From positions 1-7,492 of the forward strand of contig JACQAR010000050.1 of the NCBI GenBank assembly GCA_016194825.1: a DNA stretch of 7,492 nt, given 5' to 3'. Numbering within the stretch: the first letter of the stretch is position 1; every line of letters starts with the position of its first letter. This stretch comes from Chlamydiia bacterium. Lineage in GTDB: Bacteria > Chlamydiota > Chlamydiia > Chlamydiales > SM23-39. The position numbers were made by a program, and so were the translations under genes. Positions 5,643-7,492 of this stretch are shown piece by piece. The notes under the pieces were generated by a model, which saw nothing but the letters and a program-made list of their open reading frames with translations, was not told the DNA's origin and searched no databases.

Positions 5643-7492
5643 ATGAAATCGAAGCTGAAATATCTGCTCATCATTTGGCCATTTGTGATGCAGGCACTGA
5701 ACATTGCAGTCACCAGCACGGCAGATACCAACACGATGGGGACGCTTCGCTATGCTATCAACCAGATCAACGCATCTCCTGGCATGTATACAGGGATTGA
5801 TTTTAGCTCTCTCACCAATCCCACCATCACCTTGACCGAGCCTTTGCCGATGCTGCAAGCGGGGGTGGGGAATTCTTTAAGCACCGTAGGAACCAGCGCT
5901 GGTAATATTGTCACCATCAATGGAGCAAGCACGTATCGGGGCTTGCTCGTAGTGTCGGGAAACGTGACGCTTTCCTACATCAATTTTTCTAACTGCAATG
6001 CAACAGGGGGCAATGGAGGGGGCACTTCAAATGGGGGCGGTGGAGGGGGCGGTGGACTAGGAGGAGGATTATTCGTCTACAATGGCGCAGCTGTAACTGC
6101 GTCCAACTGCAATTTCACCAGTAATCAGGCAGTCGGAGGGGCTGGAGGTACCTCGCCAAACATTAGTACAGGAGCGGGAGGAGGAGGTCTTCAAGGAAAT
6201 GGTGGCCAAGCGTTGGAAGCTAGCGCTGGTAATAGTGGTGGAGGGGGAGGGGGATATTTTGGAAATGGGGGAACAGGTCTGGGTGTAGGCCTTGGGGTTG
6301 GAGGAGCAGGAGGAGGAGGGGGAGGAGGAAGTTTTCAAAATGGCGCAAATGCCAGCAGCTCTTCAGGGGCGGCTGGAGGAAGTGATGGAGGGGGCAATGG
6401 TGGATCGTCTATTCAATCAGGATTTGCAGGAAGTTTTGGCGGCGGCGGCGGCGGCGGTGGCGCAAATGATAGCTCAAACTTTGCTGGAGGCTCAGGAGGT
6501 GTGTTTGGCGGTGGCGGTGGCGGCGGTCTTCAACAAGAGCAGGGGCCTCTCGTAGGAGGTGGTGATGGGGGAACCGGAGGTTTTGCAGGAGGAGGGGGAG
6601 GAGCCGTACTCGGCAATGGAGGAAATGGAGGTTTTGCAGGAGGAGGAGGAGGGAATTTGTCGGGCACTTGGGGACAGCCGGGTACGGGGGGATATGGAGG
6701 AGGCAATGGATCCATTGCGGGAGGAACACCAGGGGGAGGAGGAGGAGCCGGCTTTGGGGGCGCAGTATTTGTCATGCAGGGAGGTTCTTTGGTACTGCAG
6801 GGAACCAGTGCATTTACAGGCAGCTCGGTGACTGCTGGAATAGGATTCCCTCATAACGGTTCTGTTGCAGGAACTGACTTTTTCATCAACAGCGGAGGTA
6901 TCCTCACCTTTTCTCAAACTGGCACACTCACGATCGCTACCAGCATTGATGGTGATGCCTTAAACTCTGCAGGAACTCTCTCTGCCCAAGGAGGCCCTTT
7001 AGTCCTGTCTGGGGCTAATACCTTTTTGGCCAGTGTCAGTGTTTCCAATACTACTTTAATAGTCAGTTCGAACAGCGCATTGGGAAATAGCGCCAATACG
7101 GCTACGCTGAATAACACCGCAACCTTGCAATTTGGTGCGAGTGTGACCCTTCCTAATTCTCTTGTCATAGGAAACACAGGCGCACAAACGATCGATACCC
7201 AGACCTTTACTACTGGGGTGAATGGAATCTCAGGGGCTGGTTTTTCTAAGATAGGAAGTGGAAGCTTAACTTTGAGTGGGGGTTCAAGCTATAGCGCAGC
7301 TACAATCAACAGCGGAACTTTCCGAGCTGGAGCCGCGAATGTATTTTCTTCTAGTGGACTGATTCAATTGTCCTTAGGCACTACCCTGGATCTCAATAAT
7401 CATTCCAATGTGATTGGGAATCTCTCCGGATCAGGCACTGTCACTTTGGGATCGGGGACGTTGTCCTTAGGCGGCGATAATACCTCTCAAAC
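5643..7492 (+). CDS. Secreted Gly-rich beta-helix surface protein (autotransporter/Pmp-like), 3' end outside window
   Basis: The frame is open from the ATG at 5643 to the window edge (616 codons and more). Residues 1-22 (K2, K4, K6, then a hydrophobic YLLIIWPFVMQALNIA) look like a Sec signal peptide with cleavage near 22. GTLRYAINQIN (33-43) resembles the LRxAI opening of bacterial right-handed beta-helix proteins. A GGGLF coil with FTSN (158-161, the Pmp FxxN form) and a GGAVF coil (372-376, the Pmp GGAx form) border two Gly-rich blocks (about 122-142 and 166-373) made of GG, GN, GA and GF runs like those of mycobacterial PE_PGRS proteins. From about 416 the chain is Ser/Thr/Asn/Ala-rich beta-strand repeats; GSGSLTLSGG, INSGTFRAGAANVFSSSG, LDLNN, GSGTVTLGSGTLSLGG (about 538-610) match the autotransporter-associated beta-strand repeat (PATR). 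A beta-barrel would be expected beyond the edge but is not seen. Likely role: surface-exposed adhesin or host-facing protein; ligand unknown. Confidence 0.85.
   Translation, partial: MKSKLKYLLIIWPFVMQALNIAVTSTADTNTMGTLRYAINQINASPGMYTGIDFSSLTNPTITLTEPLPMLQAGVGNSLSTVGTSAGNIVTINGASTYRGLLVVSGNVTLSYINFSNCNATGGNGGGTSNGGGGGGGGLGGGLFVYNGAAVTASNCNFTSNQAVGGAGGTSPNISTGAGGGGLQGNGGQALEASAGNSGGGGGGYFGNGGTGLGVGLGVGGAGGGGGGGSFQNGANASSSSGAAGGSDGGGNGGSSIQSGFAGSFGGGGGGGGANDSSNFAGGSGGVFGGGGGGGLQQEQGPLVGGGDGGTGGFAGGGGGAVLGNGGNGGFAGGGGGNLSGTWGQPGTGGYGGGNGSIAGGTPGGGGGAGFGGAVFVMQGGSLVLQGTSAFTGSSVTAGIGFPHNGSVAGTDFFINSGGILTFSQTGTLTIATSIDGDALNSAGTLSAQGGPLVLSGANTFLASVSVSNTTLIVSSNSALGNSANTATLNNTATLQFGASVTLPNSLVIGNTGAQTIDTQTFTTGVNGISGAGFSKIGSGSLTLSGGSSYSAATINSGTFRAGAANVFSSSGLIQLSLGTTLDLNNHSNVIGNLSGSGTVTLGSGTLSLGGDNTSQ
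6006..6761 (+). repeat. Gly-rich low-complexity coding tract
   Basis: Apart from a short beta-helix coil around residues 143-165, this segment is mostly glycine codons with interspersed Asn, Ala, Ser, Phe and Gln. Two near-duplicates of GGxGGFAGGGGG occur (around 6566-6600 and 6620-6652). GGA and GGG dominate most of the tract, while 6438-6461 switches to GGC (six GGC, one GGT, one GGC) and 6507-6530 to mixed GGC/GGT. The purine-rich codons leave long stop-free frames on both strands, which explains the Pro-rich antisense frames. Confidence 0.85.

Noticed and set aside
6409..6917. Pro-rich minus-strand frames (PPPPPAKPP-like)
   Set aside because: They are the complement of GGN glycine codons in the plus-strand surface protein gene, which has a promoter, a signal peptide and an uninterrupted frame.

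Overview
The window looks like a chromosomal segment of a chlamydia-related bacterium (phylum Chlamydiae, probably an environmental, amoeba-associated lineage). The evidence is the ftsY / sucC / sucD order, which I recall from Chlamydia trachomatis (CT820-CT822), together with a DUF4116-type repeat protein and a Pmp-like or autotransporter-like surface protein. Base composition of the genes is roughly balanced, so a low-GC lineage such as Rhabdochlamydia is less likely. Genus cannot be fixed from sequence alone.

Layout. 1-524 has no convincing gene. It is packed with short hairpins, holds an imperfect foldback element (about 183-405), and ends in a structured repeat (446-517). 525-1232 (minus) encodes a DUF4116-like repeat protein. 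1233-1469 is intergenic: first the leader of that gene with a strong ribosome binding site, then a second, 91 % identical copy of the structured repeat and more inverted repeats. 1470-2210 (minus) is ftsY, whose 5' end is ambiguous because homology continues to about 2297. Between ftsY and sucC lie divergent candidate promoters. 2353-5549 (plus) is a tight operon: sucC, sucD (6-nt gap) and an M50 intramembrane metalloprotease with a TPR-like tail (4-nt overlap with sucD). A hairpin overlaps the protease stop codon. A good sigma70-type promoter then precedes a secreted glycine-rich surface protein that runs off the right edge (5643-7492, at least 616 codons).

How they fit. FtsY (SRP receptor) and the M50 protease act at the inner membrane. 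SucCD makes ATP or GTP from succinyl-CoA in the TCA cycle. The last gene is a probable outer-membrane or secreted adhesin built on a right-handed beta-helix, with a very large Gly-rich insertion. The accessory character of the window is concentrated at its two ends: the repeat-flanked DUF4116 gene on the left and the Gly-rich surface protein on the right.
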